64,000 bases of DNA, taken from Pseudanabaena cinerea FACHB-1277. Its GTDB lineage: Bacteria; Cyanobacteriota; Cyanobacteriia; Pseudanabaenales; Pseudanabaenaceae. The notes below the pieces were generated by a model. That model saw only the letters and a program-made list of their open reading frames with translations, was not told where the DNA came from and did no database searches. The stretch spans positions 1 through 64,000 of the forward strand of contig NZ_JACJPY010000004.1 of assembly GCF_014696345.1 (NCBI RefSeq). The letters run 5' to 3'. Below, piece by piece: positions 52,262 through 62,405 of this stretch; position 1 is the stretch's first letter, and every line of letters begins with the position of its first letter. Made by a program: the position numbers and the translations under genes.

Positions 52262-55200
52262 ATTTCCTCGTTGATATCGCCTAAAATCTGCTCTAATTGT
52301 CCTTCAAAAGCACGATTAATGTTTTTAAATCCGCCATCCCGTTGAAAACTCCCTTGATCGAATGCCTCGCGATCGACTACTACTTCTTTAATAATTTGAT
52401 CTCTAATCCGCTCTAACCATTTACGCTGTTTTTCTGTCCATGGTTGCCTTTTCAGAATCCTTGTAACTGCCGATCTGACGCGATCTTCATAGGGCATGAG
52501 GGGATCGCCGATCGCTGCTTGACGGACAAAACCAATGATCGAAGCCGCTATATCTTCATTTTTAGTATCGCGCCATGCTTGCTGTAAATAAACATCAGAA
52601 TAGCCCTTGAGATCGAGTTCGCGGCGCAATTCTCGCAACTGGGAGCGGGTCAACTCGCGGGGACGCTGCAAAACGACGGTGAGGGCGGCGATTTGATTAA
52701 CGTTATTGCGGACATAATCGGTAAAGCTATCTAAAAAATCTTGCGGTTTTTTGCCTTCACCATAGCCACGAGTAACGGAAATAACTTCATCTTCATGTTC
52801 GGAAATAGGAATCCAAGTACCTTCATAAGTGGGCTTCCATTCCCAAATTTTGCCAAGATAGGGACGCGATCGCACCCATTCGATCATTTCGGCAGTAGTC
52901 ATCGTTTTGAAATTAGCGAGACTACTAGCAGGAGTTTCCCCACTTTGGGTTTCGTAATTTTCCTTAGCGCGATCGCCCATTCTGGTAATTTTTTGGCGCA
53001 TTTTGACCAGAATTTGATCGCGAATTTCGGCTTGGTGCTGCGGATCACCGACCTGTATCAATTCATCAAATAGCTGCTCTAGGCTGATTTGCGGATTAAC
53101 GATCACGGGTTTCATGGCGCTGACTTCTTGCATTTGTTTGTAAATATCGACAGCATCATAGATTTTGAATACCTGTTTGCCAATCTCATTACAGCGCCTT
53201 GTGGCTCTGCCGATCATCTGTTCATAGAGAATGCGGCTATTGACGCGACGCAAAAAGACAAGGTTACAGATTTTGGGAACGTCTATCCCTGTGGTGAGTA
53301 GATCAACGGTAACGGCAATGCGTGGTAAGGAATCATTACGGAAAGCGCGAATTTTGCCTTGAACGCCATCGACTGAGCCTGTTAATTTTTGAATGGCATC
53401 ATTTTCTAATTCTTCATAACGTCCTTGCATAGCACGTTTGAGGCATTGCACGACTATATCAGCATGATGATCATTTGCAGCAAAGATGAGAGTTTTCTCG
53501 TCTATGAGTGGGTCAATACGGGCAGTAAGTTCGAGGGCGATCGCTTGGTTAAAGGATTCTGTAATGACCTGTTTATTAAACTTCTCCACATCAAAATTTA
53601 GCTCATCGGGCGTGTTGCTGAGATCGATCGCGCCTGTAACCGTGTTGTAACGCGAGATTTCTTCATTAGCGGCAAAACTAATCCCAAGTTCGCTGAGTTT
53701 GGTACGAATCTGGATCGGTGGCTCATGGTCGATGAGAATGCCATCGATGACGGCTTCACGATAGCCATAGGTATAAATTGGTTCACCAAAGATCGCTTTA
53801 GTATGCAGGGCAGGAGTGGCAGTTAAGCCGATTTTGACAGCATCAAAATGTTCTAAAACGCGGCGATACTTGGAGATGTAGTCATCTTGATTGCGGAAGC
53901 TTAACTCACTATCGGACATCTCGCGATCGAGCAGATAGCCACGATGACATTCATCAATCAAAATCAAATCATATTGATCAATCGGTGGAATATCGCCATT
54001 TTCTTTGGCATAGAGAATGCGCTTGACTAAGCCTTGAATTGTGCAGATATGCACCTTCGTCTCTGATTCGGGATCGATATCCTTTAAGCCCTTGATACCA
54101 AAAATATCAGCAAAGGTTCTCATACTCACAACTTTAGTCGATGTAAATTCATCGGCGGTTTGGTTGCCGAGGGCGCTGCGATCGACAACAAAACAGACAC
54201 GGCGAAAGCGTTGGGCAGACAGTAAACGATATAACAGAGCGATCGCTAGTTTGGTTTTGCCAGTGCCTGTTGCCATTGCCACCAGCATCGATCGCTGATC
54301 TTTTTCGAGAGCCGCTTCAATCTTCTCAATGGCGGCGCGTTGGTGTGGATAGAGATCAAAGCCAAAATTGAAACTGGTATTTTTTAACTTCTCATGGGCA
54401 GTTTCCCGATCCATTGCCAAGAGTGCTTCCAAACCTTCGGGAGTATAAAAGTCAACTAGCGCTCGGCTGTGATTGGTGGATTTGCGGCGATCGCGAAACC
54501 AAATACCACTTGCGGTTTCCAGTTGTTTGAGATAGCCGCGCCCATTGGTAGCGAATACGAAGGGAACTTCTGGGCTATACCCTCTCGCATACCGTTCCGC
54601 CTGTGCGATCGCCCCTGCCACATTTTTGCGCCGCCGCTTGGCTTCGATCATGGCGACACAGCGCAAGCCGATGAATAGGGCATAGTCAGCAATACCATCA
54701 CGGGTGGGATATTCGGCAATGGCGATATTTTTGCCCTTGGAGGGACGCACACCTTGGCTATAGCGCAGGTTTTGGCTATCCACTTCCCAACCCCGATCGC
54801 GTAATTTTTGATCGATAATCTGACGGGTTTGGTCTTCATCGAGATCAATACTTTGGGCAGCGATTTCCGACCGTTTAACGATTTCGGCAGTTTGCTTGGG
54901 AGTGACGGTGAGATTGGTAATTTGCTGTGCCAGTTTTTGTTCCGTTTCGATCGCCATTTGTTCCCACAGTTGCTTTTCGGCTTCAGCTTGACGGGCTTTG
55001 GCTTCGGCAGACATCAGGGCGCTCTCTTTTTGGGCTATTTCGAGGCGCGATCGTTCAGCAGCCGACTGACTATCAAGGGCGATCGCTTGCAGTCTCTCAA
55101 TTTCCGCTTGCAGTTCGGCTGTGGCATCGATGGGCGCAACAGGTGGCACAAAGGCTCCCGCTTTAAAATTTCTGTCCTTAAAGGTGCGATGAAACCAGAT

Positions 55201-55557
55201 GCCCAATTGTCGCGCATTTTTGAGGAGGGTGAGGGCTTCGCGGCTGTCGGTATTGCGGGAGTTATGGACAGCTTTGTTACCTGCGATGCGGATGGCATGG
55301 AAGAGATCGGCGACTTCACTAGAAATGATGCCTTCAAGTTTGAGGCGTTTGAGCAATTCCGCCTGTGGTTCGTCTGAGGATTGGTACAGCCCCGTATTGG
55401 CGGCGATGATTTTGGCAAGGCGTTCGGCATATTGGCGCAGCTTGATGATGCAGGTGTTGCTGTCGCTATGGAAAAACTGTTCAGCGAGGGCAGCAAGCTT
55501 TACCAATTGCGGATCATGCTGGTGCAAAAATTCAAAGTTAGCTGACTGTATTTCCAT
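52243..55557 (-). CDS. hsdR: Type I restriction enzyme R subunit
   Basis: 1104 residues. N-terminal DUF4145-like helical domain (about 20-140), coiled coil (about 145-215), nuclease domain with GIADYALF...AMIEAKRRR (D and E-x-K), helicase motor with MATGTGKTKLAIAL, LILIDECHRGY (DECH), LTATPAL and QMIGRATRR, then a C-terminal HsdM/S-binding domain. EcoEI-like type. Translocates DNA and cleaves at a distance. Confidence 0.95.
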   Translation of the reverse strand: MEIQSANFEFLHQHDPQLVKLAALAEQFFHSDSNTCIIKLRQYAERLAKIIAANTGLYQSSDEPQAELLKRLKLEGIISSEVADLFHAIRIAGNKAVHNSRNTDSREALTLLKNARQLGIWFHRTFKDRNFKAGAFVPPVAPIDATAELQAEIERLQAIALDSQSAAERSRLEIAQKESALMSAEAKARQAEAEKQLWEQMAIETEQKLAQQITNLTVTPKQTAEIVKRSEIAAQSIDLDEDQTRQIIDQKLRDRGWEVDSQNLRYSQGVRPSKGKNIAIAEYPTRDGIADYALFIGLRCVAMIEAKRRRKNVAGAIAQAERYARGYSPEVPFVFATNGRGYLKQLETASGIWFRDRRKSTNHSRALVDFYTPEGLEALLAMDRETAHEKLKNTSFNFGFDLYPHQRAAIEKIEAALEKDQRSMLVAMATGTGKTKLAIALLYRLLSAQRFRRVCFVVDRSALGNQTADEFTSTKVVSMRTFADIFGIKGLKDIDPESETKVHICTIQGLVKRILYAKENGDIPPIDQYDLILIDECHRGYLLDREMSDSELSFRNQDDYISKYRRVLEHFDAVKIGLTATPALHTKAIFGEPIYTYGYREAVIDGILIDHEPPIQIRTKLSELGISFAANEEISRYNTVTGAIDLSNTPDELNFDVEKFNKQVITESFNQAIALELTARIDPLIDEKTLIFAANDHHADIVVQCLKRAMQGRYEELENDAIQKLTGSVDGVQGKIRAFRNDSLPRIAVTVDLLTTGIDVPKICNLVFLRRVNSRILYEQMIGRATRRCNEIGKQVFKIYDAVDIYKQMQEVSAMKPVIVNPQISLEQLFDELIQVGDPQHQAEIRDQILVKMRQKITRMGDRAKENYETQSGETPASSLANFKTMTTAEMIEWVRSRPYLGKIWEWKPTYEGTWIPISEHEDEVISVTRGYGEGKKPQDFLDSFTDYVRNNVNQIAALTVVLQRPRELTRSQLRELRRELDLKGYSDVYLQQAWRDTKNEDIAASIIGFVRQAAIGDPLMPYEDRVRSAVTRILKRQPWTEKQRKWLERIRDQIIKEVVVDREAFDQGSFQRDGGFKNINRAFEGQLEQILGDINEEIWLKQA

Positions 55558-56203
55558 ATTGCTGCATGAGCCATGCGGTGACGGCAGATTGATTGGCTTG
55601 GCGACTACGTTCGAGTGCCTGTTCTAATATTTCTAATTTTAGTCCAGACAGCACTAAGGATTGGCGAATATGATGACTGCCACCATCTGGGGCGATCGCA
55701 AAGGCGTAGATTTTCATAGTTTGGACATTGACGATCCAATATTCTTTGATACCTAGTTCTTCGTATTGCAGGCGTTTTGTGCCGAGGTCATCGTTGAAAG
55801 TGGTGTCCGATATTTCGATGACGAGATCGGGTAAGGGATAGATATCGAGGTCAATGATGCGCGTTCCCCATGCGATCGCATCGGCATTGTCACCAATGTA
55901 ATAGGAGGCATCGGGCTGAAATTCGGTTTTCCCTGTTTTACGATATGAGCAGCCGTCATGCCCATTGATTGGGATGCCTTGCATGGCGGCAAATAGTCCC
56001 ACAGCCATAATGATGATCATGTGGACTTTGGCATGATCGGAACCTGTGGACATATCTTCAAATCTCATCTGGTGGTTGTAATAGTAGCTTTTGCGTTTGT
56101 CGCTATCTGGCGCATCGGCGATCGCCACAAATTCTGTCCAAGGAGCGCTAATCCATGTGTTTAACGTTGTTTTGATTGGGGTTTCGGTTTCTACTAACAG
56201 CAT
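55538..56203 (-). CDS. Uma2-family endonuclease-like protein
   Basis: 221 residues. DUF820 fold with PDASYYIGD, YPLPDLVIEISDTTFNDDLG and YEELGIKEYWIVN, a PD-(D/E)xK-type core. Very common in cyanobacteria, role unclear. Overlaps the hsdR start by 20 bases, so it may be the first gene of the restriction operon. Confidence 0.85.
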   Translation of the reverse strand: MLLVETETPIKTTLNTWISAPWTEFVAIADAPDSDKRKSYYYNHQMRFEDMSTGSDHAKVHMIIIMAVGLFAAMQGIPINGHDGCSYRKTGKTEFQPDASYYIGDNADAIAWGTRIIDLDIYPLPDLVIEISDTTFNDDLGTKRLQYEELGIKEYWIVNVQTMKIYAFAIAPDGGSHHIRQSLVLSGLKLEILEQALERSRQANQSAVTAWLMQQYGNTVS

Positions 56204-56350
56204 ATTTTTAGGTAGTTATTTCAGGGATTAGTATAAAAACTAGAAAAATCCTTGCACGAATAAAATTTTATGTACCGATATTCTCCCCAAGGACAACTAT
56301 CATTGGAGAACTAGGGCTAATGTGTAAGTCTTAACAGTATTATAATCACC

Positions 56351-58285
56351 CTAAATCGTAAAAACCACTGACTGATTCCTTCCCTTCTGTTTTGCATGAT
56401 AGAGAGCTTGGTCGGCTTGGTTGATTAAAACGCAAGGCGATCGCTCAAGGTTGGGAATATCCGACACGATCCCCATACTAACGCTGACAAAATCCTTCAC
56501 ATCTGAACATTGATGCGGAATTTTTAAATCAGCGATCGCCGCATGAATCCGTTCAGCAACAGCGATCGCCCCTTCAATATTAGTATTGGGCAAAATCACA
56601 ATAAACTCTTCACCGCCATATCGCGCCACTAGATCCGTAGCCCGACATAGCAAAAGCTCCACAGCTTGAGCAATTTTGATGAGACAGTCATCTCCAAGTT
56701 GATGTCCATAGCAATCGTTATAGCGTTTGAAATAATCGACATCAAACATGAGCAATGATAAGGGTCGCTGCTCCCGATGTAGCCTTTGCCATTCATACAT
56801 AATCCGTTCATCAAAGCATCGCCGATTAGCAATTTGGGTGAGTCCATCGAGGTTAACTAACTTTTGCAATTCCAAATTGACGCGCCTCAATTCTGCTTGT
56901 GTTTGCGCGAGGGCTAAATCTGCTTTTTTGCGATCGCTAATATCTGTCACTCTTACCAAATTCATCTCTTTTCCCGCAACTGCGATGGGCTTAGCCGCCA
57001 AATTTCCCCAGAAATGATTCCCTTTTTTGGTAATGTATTCTACTTCTTGACTCCAATATCCAAATTGTTCAATATCCCCATGAATTGATTTGATTTGCGC
57101 TTCGGTAAACTTGCACTTCTGCAAAGTTTGCCCTTCAATGCCGATAAGTTCCTCTTTGCGATCTGCTTCAAACATATTCACAGCACGGCGATTGCAGTCA
57201 AAGGTCAACATACTAAAGGGATCAACTAAAAAAATCGCATCAGCCGAGCCATTATAAATTTCTTCCCGAAGATCGTTGTTGTAAGCTAGATCTAGTTCGG
57301 CACGTTTGCGATCGCTAATATCTAGATAAATCCCTGCTAGAGTCTGAACTTTATTTTGATCATTAACGATTGGAAACTTGGTCATGATGAAGGTATGTGT
57401 TCCATCAGGTAACTGTACAGTTTCTTCAAAACTGATAGAAATCTCCTCAAAAATCGCCTGTTTTTCCATGCTTCGCAATCTTCGGATTACTTCATAGGGG
57501 AAAAAATCTTGATCTTTCTTGCCTATAATCTCCTCTTTAGGCATCTGCATCCAATAGGCAAATTCGTTATTGATGGATAAATATGTTCCTTCCAAATCTT
57601 TGATACAAATTGGTGTTGGTGCATTCTCTAAAAAAGAATTCAGTAATGCTTCACTTTGACGCAATGCTTCTTCAGTATGTTTAAGATCGCTGATATCCAC
57701 ATAGGCGATCGCCACTCCATATCCTTTTAAAGGAATAGGAGCCGCACTAACACTCAACCATCGCACATTGCCACTAACATCAAGCAGTCCCATCTTGACA
57801 TTATCGATCTCTCGATTTTCCTTTAAAGCCCTGACGCTGGCATATTCGCTGGTGGGCATAGGCGAACCATCAAAGCGAATAATTTGCCATGCAGGGGAAT
57901 CATAGGTGCGCTCTATTAGTTCTTGATTCGGTACTGTGAGGATCGCCTCAGAAGCGGTATTGCCTTCAATCAGGTTCCCTTCAGAATCAGTTACAGAAAT
58001 ACCGATGGGCAAACTTTCAAAAAGAAGCTTGTACTTCTGCTCTGATTTTTTGAGGGAAATTTCAATATGCTTGATTGTCTCATTAATCCAACGGGTTGCG
58101 ACAATTGCAAAAACTATCGATAAAATTAGCATGATCCCACAAATGCAAACCGTCCAGAAATAGTTGCATAAAGGATTTAGCAGTCCCACCGACCCAATAA
58201 TTTGCACCCCCAATGGCATCACTACCAACCATTGCAATGGGATGTCATCTATACGCGATCGCTGAGTTAGCCATTTAAGGGCCAT
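56351..58285 (-). CDS. PAS-GGDEF diguanylate cyclase
   Basis: 644 residues. Two membrane helices very close together (about 17-36 and 42-66), three PAS domains (about 80-205, 210-335, 345-460, each ending in a DISDRKxA-type joint), and a GGDEF domain with GGEEF at 557-561 and an intact I-site RATD at 548-551. Makes c-di-GMP with product inhibition. The loop between the membrane helices is only a few residues, so no outer sensor remains. Confidence 0.9.
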   Translation of the reverse strand: MALKWLTQRSRIDDIPLQWLVVMPLGVQIIGSVGLLNPLCNYFWTVCICGIMLILSIVFAIVATRWINETIKHIEISLKKSEQKYKLLFESLPIGISVTDSEGNLIEGNTASEAILTVPNQELIERTYDSPAWQIIRFDGSPMPTSEYASVRALKENREIDNVKMGLLDVSGNVRWLSVSAAPIPLKGYGVAIAYVDISDLKHTEEALRQSEALLNSFLENAPTPICIKDLEGTYLSINNEFAYWMQMPKEEIIGKKDQDFFPYEVIRRLRSMEKQAIFEEISISFEETVQLPDGTHTFIMTKFPIVNDQNKVQTLAGIYLDISDRKRAELDLAYNNDLREEIYNGSADAIFLVDPFSMLTFDCNRRAVNMFEADRKEELIGIEGQTLQKCKFTEAQIKSIHGDIEQFGYWSQEVEYITKKGNHFWGNLAAKPIAVAGKEMNLVRVTDISDRKKADLALAQTQAELRRVNLELQKLVNLDGLTQIANRRCFDERIMYEWQRLHREQRPLSLLMFDVDYFKRYNDCYGHQLGDDCLIKIAQAVELLLCRATDLVARYGGEEFIVILPNTNIEGAIAVAERIHAAIADLKIPHQCSDVKDFVSVSMGIVSDIPNLERSPCVLINQADQALYHAKQKGRNQSVVFTI

Positions 58286-58447
58286 AACAAGAAGACTCTG
58301 GAGCTAGGCTATATATGGGCTTGATATGGGTATGTATTTCTATATACACAAGTTTACCAATATTCGCTTTCTTCTTGATTAACAAGCAAGAAAAATTCAC
58401 GATTCTAGCCATTAGCTTGTTTCACGAGCTTTTTTTGTAAGCGATCG
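58286..58447. other. Short spacer before the MITE
   Basis: No gene seen. A weak hairpin (AGCTTG / CGAGCT) with seven T at about 58408-58433 has no plus-strand gene to serve. Confidence 0.3.
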
Positions 58448-58594
58448 TTTAGAGTCTGTTTGAGAAATCTAGACATTCGCTAAAAATGTCGATTGCTCCC
58501 CCCAGCCCCTTACGAAAGGATGGGTACATATTAAAAAAGTCCCCCTTTTTTATGGGGATTTAGGGGGATCAAAACTTTTCAAACAGCCTCTAAA
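58448..58594. mobile_element. MITE of about 147 bp
   Basis: Terminal inverted repeats TTTAGAGTCTGTTTGAGAA (58448-58466) and, inverted, TTTAGAGGCTGTTTGAAAA (58576-58594), two mismatches in 19. The centre is G/C- and A/T-run rich (CCCCCCAGCCCC, AAAGTCCCCC, GGGGATTTAGGGGGATC) and codes for nothing. It ends 5 bases from the premature stop of recJ. Confidence 0.7.
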
Positions 58595-58599
58595 ACACT

Positions 58600-59739
58600 T
58601 CAAGGATAGAGAGTATCCTGCACTTCCCGATCCACGATTACCAAAACCCGTTCTTGTTTAATATCAAACCCCTCAGACTTTCTTTTAGTCATATAGGCGA
58701 TCGCCTCTTGTTCAATATCTTTGCAAAGCTCCTGCCGCTTTTTATTTGTAGACTCACATTCCTGCGCCAAGGCGATCGCCTCTCCCATTTCATCACAGGT
58801 TAATAGATCAATAATGGTTTGAGGATTGCCAATGCGCCCGATCGCATTAATTCTTGGTCCCAAACCAAAGCCGATCGCCTCTGGTTTCATCCCCACTTGT
58901 TTATCCTTGCTAATGCCCGATTCATTAATCAGCGCAATAATCCCAATTACTTTGGACTGCGAGAGTAACCGCAAGCCTTTTTTAACTAAGCGGCGGTTAA
59001 TGCCCGTTAAGGATGCCAGATCGGCAATTGTACCGAGTGTGAATAATTCTAAAAGCGGTTGCTCTAATTCTGCCCGTTTGCCAAAGCGATCGCTTAGCTC
59101 CAAAGCCAAAATATAGGCAACGCCAACACCCGCGATCGTGAAGTAAGGGGAATCGGGATCGACTTGGTATTTAGGATTGAGGATGGCTGTGGCAGGGGGC
59201 AGCTTGCTAAGGTCTTCGGGGACTTCGTGGTGATCGGTGACAATTACGGAAATACTTAAGGATTCGGCAAGGGCGATCGCCTCATATGCCGCGATGCCAT
59301 TATCCACCGTGATAATTAATTTCACATCACGCTCATGACAATCTTGGACAATGCGCGGATTAATGCCATAACCCTCCGTCATCCGACTAGGAATTTCATA
59401 TTCGACCCTTGCCCCTAGCAATCGTAGGGTGCGAATCAACAAAGCGGTGCTAGTCATGCCATCCACATCATAATCACCGCAAATCGTTATGCGATCGCCA
59501 TTTTTGATCGCCATTTCGATGCGATCGACACTTTTTAATAAATCAGGAAAAGCTTGAATAGCAGAGGGAAACTCCTCTAACTCAGGATCAAGGAAGATAT
59601 GGGCGGCTTCAGGGGTATTAATACCGCGATTAAGCAAAACCTGTGCCATTATAGGGGAAAGACCTGTTACATCAGCGATTTCCTGTGCTAATTCAGGTTG
59701 CGCGGTGCAAATCTGCCAACGCTGTTGCGGTAAATTCAT
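58600..59739 (-). pseudogene. recJ: Single-strand exonuclease RecJ, 3'-truncated
   Basis: 379 residues. Catalytic DHH core complete: GDYDVDG (88-94), TVDNG and DHH (169-171), GLGPRINAIGR. The frame breaks at VLVIVD-RE, just where relatives read VIVD..WHHGVIGIVA, and ends with a few foreign codons (QDTLYP). The DHHA1 and OB parts (about 200 or more residues) are missing, and a MITE lies directly after. Probably non-functional unless another recJ exists. Confidence 0.8.
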
Positions 59740-59823
59740 AGGAACACTTATATAATTATTAAGAATGTCTTAAAAAATTTCTCAAACACTGTCTAGCCAA
59801 AATCGTTGCGAGTCCGCAAACCC

Positions 59824-60936
59824 ATGAGGACTATTCCAACATTACCTGAATCAACCTTACAACTTTTACTCTTCATTGACGATCGCCCCAAAGCTAAAGA
59901 TCTTGTCAAGGAGGTAGAGGCATTTTTGCAGCAAGAAAAAGACTGTCGTTCTGAGCTGCAAATCATCAATGTGGCTAGTCAACCGCAATTAGCTGAACTT
60001 TTTAAAGTGGTCATGTCCCCTGCCTTACTCAAACTATCGCCCTTGCCCCGTCAAACCATCGCTGGCAAGAATATCCTGAAGCAGCTAGAAACTTGCTGGG
60101 ATACATGGAAGCAACAGGTACTTGAGCAAACCCATAGCCATCCGCCAGAGCTTGCTCAAAATATCGAATATATGAATGCGGTTGCCCACCTTGCCGATGA
60201 GGTATTTCGACTGACTCAAGAAAAGTCAGAAATAGAGGAACAGATCCGCTTTAAAGATCGGGTGTTAGCCATGCTTGCCCATGACTTACGCAACCCGCTT
60301 ACCGCAATTTTGTTGGCGATCGATACCATCGAAAAAAGTGCCGATAAGATCGATCCCCAAATAGCAGCAAGGCTCCTAAAACACGCCCGTACTAAGGCAA
60401 AGGAGGCAGATAGCATGATTACCGACATCCTCGAAGCGGGGCGCGGGGCAAACGCACAATTTCGGACTCAGCGTCAAAAAATTCAATTCGATCAGCTTTG
60501 CCACAGCGTAATTAGTGATTTTTATCTAAATAAATGTTTAGAAAGCAAGCATCAAAAATTAATTAGGGATATTCCCACCGATTTACCCGCCGTTTATATC
60601 GATCAAGAAAAAATTCGGCAGGTTTTAATCAATCTTTTGAGCAATGCCACCAAATACACCCCCGAAGGCGGCAAAATTGAGGTGACAGTCATGCACCGCA
60701 CCTCCCAAAAAATTGAGGTGAGCATTACCGACAATGGTCCTGGCATTCCTGCGGAGTTACGCGATCGCATTTTTGATGAGCGCTATCGCCTTGAGCGGGA
60801 TCACCAAGCCGATGGCTATGGCATTGGCTTATCCCTCTGTCGCCGTATTATCACCGCCCATTATGGTCACATCTGGGTCGATGATGCGATCGGCAAAGAA
60901 GGCAGTTGTTTCCGATTTACCTTACCGATTTATTAG
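59824..60936 (+). CDS. sasA: Adaptive-response histidine kinase SasA
   Basis: 370 residues from ATG 59824; a TTG six codons earlier is less likely. N-terminal KaiB/thioredoxin-like domain (LQLLLFIDDRPKAKDLVKEV ... SPALLKLSPLPRQTIAG, about 10-85), then the kinase with H153 in LAHDLRNPL, N box LLSNATKYTPEGG, G1 ITDNGPGIP and G2 GYGIGLSLC. SasA binds KaiC and passes clock output to RpaA. Divergent from recJ. Confidence 0.92.
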   Translation: MRTIPTLPESTLQLLLFIDDRPKAKDLVKEVEAFLQQEKDCRSELQIINVASQPQLAELFKVVMSPALLKLSPLPRQTIAGKNILKQLETCWDTWKQQVLEQTHSHPPELAQNIEYMNAVAHLADEVFRLTQEKSEIEEQIRFKDRVLAMLAHDLRNPLTAILLAIDTIEKSADKIDPQIAARLLKHARTKAKEADSMITDILEAGRGANAQFRTQRQKIQFDQLCHSVISDFYLNKCLESKHQKLIRDIPTDLPAVYIDQEKIRQVLINLLSNATKYTPEGGKIEVTVMHRTSQKIEVSITDNGPGIPAELRDRIFDERYRLERDHQADGYGIGLSLCRRIITAHYGHIWVDDAIGKEGSCFRFTLPIY

Positions 60937-61096
60937 GTAAATTTATTAGGCAAATTATAGGTAAATTTATTAGGCAAAGAGTTCATTTCCCCGAAAGCGG
61001 TCAGGATGACCGCGCTACAGAAATATCAATCGGTCTGCTAATCCTTTACAATTCTTACTAGCACTCAATATTTGGCATTAATTTGGCATTAAAACT

Positions 61097-61315
61097 ATGG
61101 CACTCAAAAAAGGCACAATGGTCAAGGCAATTCGGGAGAAGCTAGAAAATAGTCCTGAAGCAATGGCAAATGATACGCGCTGGTCATCCTATATTTTTGA
61201 AACATGGGGAGAAGTAACTGACCTGCGCGGCGAATATGTACAGATCAAGTTTGGCAAAGTCCCTACCCCTGTGATCTGGCTGCACAAAGAGCAGCTTGAA
61301 GAACAATCCGCTTAG
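61097..61315 (+). CDS. ndhO: NAD(P)H-quinone oxidoreductase subunit O
   Basis: 72 residues, usual NdhO length. MALKKGTMVKAIREKLENS, SYIFETWGEVTDLRGEYVQI and VPTPVIWLHKEQLE. A peripheral subunit of the thylakoid NDH-1 complex (cyclic electron flow, respiration), specific to cyanobacteria and plastids. Own terminator. Confidence 0.93.
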   Translation: MALKKGTMVKAIREKLENSPEAMANDTRWSSYIFETWGEVTDLRGEYVQIKFGKVPTPVIWLHKEQLEEQSA

Positions 61316-61352
61316 AAATAGTCCGCACTAAGCGCAGACTCTCTCTAAACCG

Positions 61353-61384
61353 AAAACACCTAACAGCCTGTTAGGTGTTTTTTA
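61353..61384 (+). terminator. Terminator of ndhO
   Basis: 13-base arms AAAACACCTAACA / TGTTAGGTGTTTT, GCC loop, T-run; 37 bases after the stop. Confidence 0.9.
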
Positions 61385-61534
61385 TTGTTAGGCATATCCA
61401 AACCCAGACAATTCCTAACAGACTAAAAGGTGACGATCGCTGCCTAAACGCCTAATCTAATTACATTGAATGCAAAAGCCATGCAAATCATTAACTAAAC
61501 CTAACAAATAACTTGATTAGTTCAGGGCAGAACC

Positions 61535-62377
61535 ATGACTACGGCAACCCATTTCTCAGAGATTAGCGAGACTTCTAAAGTACAAGAGTTGAAAGTGCGC
61601 GAGTTTTCGGTTGCCGATAAAACCACAACCCTCGAACTACTCAAGCAATATCATCAGTCCCCTTCGCCAATGCGGTCAGTCTATCTACGCGATCGCATTG
61701 TCAAATTGAATATTGGACTGATTAAAAAAGAAGTCCGCTTTTGGGCAGATCGCCAATCAGAACTTTATGAGGATCTATTGCAAGTGGGGGCGATCGGGCT
61801 AATTGGCGCGGTTGATCGCTTTGAACTAAATCGTGGTTATGCCTTTAGCTCCTTTGCCGTGCGCTACATTCGCGGCGAAATTCAACATTACATGAGAGAC
61901 AAGAGTACATCGGTACGCATTCCCCGTCGATGCCTTGAACTGCAACAGCAATCAATCAAGGTGATGCAAAAACTCCGTAACACCTTACAGCGAGAACCAT
62001 CTGCGAGGGAAGTAGCGCAGGCATTAGGTGTCACCCTTGAGGAATGGCAAGAGACAAAACTAGCTTGCCAAAATCGCGCCCCCTTGAGTCTAGATGCTCC
62101 CGTTCGTGCTGAGGAATTAGATTCTGCATCCATTGGTGACTTGGTTGCTGATCCTAAGAGCAATCAAGTTTTGCATCAGGATGATAAATTAAGGTTGCAA
62201 CAGGCTCTAGGCAAATTAGAGCAGCGCACTAGGGAAATTGTCGAGTTCGTATTTATCGAAGACCTGCCACAGGTGGAAGTTGCCAAGATGTTTGGCGTAA
62301 GCGCGGTAACGATTTCTCGCCAAATTAAAAAGGGGCTATCAACCTTGCGCTATGTTTTAGAATCTGAAGCTTGCTAA
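61535..62377 (+). CDS. sigF: Group 3 RNA polymerase sigma factor (SigF-like)
   Basis: 280 residues. Region 2 YEDLLQVGAIGLIGAVDRFE and FSSFAVRYIRGEIQHYMRD, region 3 REPSAREVAQALGV, region 4 LPQVEVAKMFGVSAVTISRQ. No region 1.1. The SigF group controls type IV pili, motility and surface functions in cyanobacteria. No anti-sigma factor gene adjacent. Confidence 0.88.
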   Translation: MTTATHFSEISETSKVQELKVREFSVADKTTTLELLKQYHQSPSPMRSVYLRDRIVKLNIGLIKKEVRFWADRQSELYEDLLQVGAIGLIGAVDRFELNRGYAFSSFAVRYIRGEIQHYMRDKSTSVRIPRRCLELQQQSIKVMQKLRNTLQREPSAREVAQALGVTLEEWQETKLACQNRAPLSLDAPVRAEELDSASIGDLVADPKSNQVLHQDDKLRLQQALGKLEQRTREIVEFVFIEDLPQVEVAKMFGVSAVTISRQIKKGLSTLRYVLESEAC

Positions 62378-62405
62378 TTTTTACTCGACTTTGACAGTTT
62401 TTAGT

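Noticed and set aside
54808..55377. 189-codon plus-strand frame over hsdR
   Set aside because: Antisense to the conserved HsdR N-terminal region; no start signal or family pattern.
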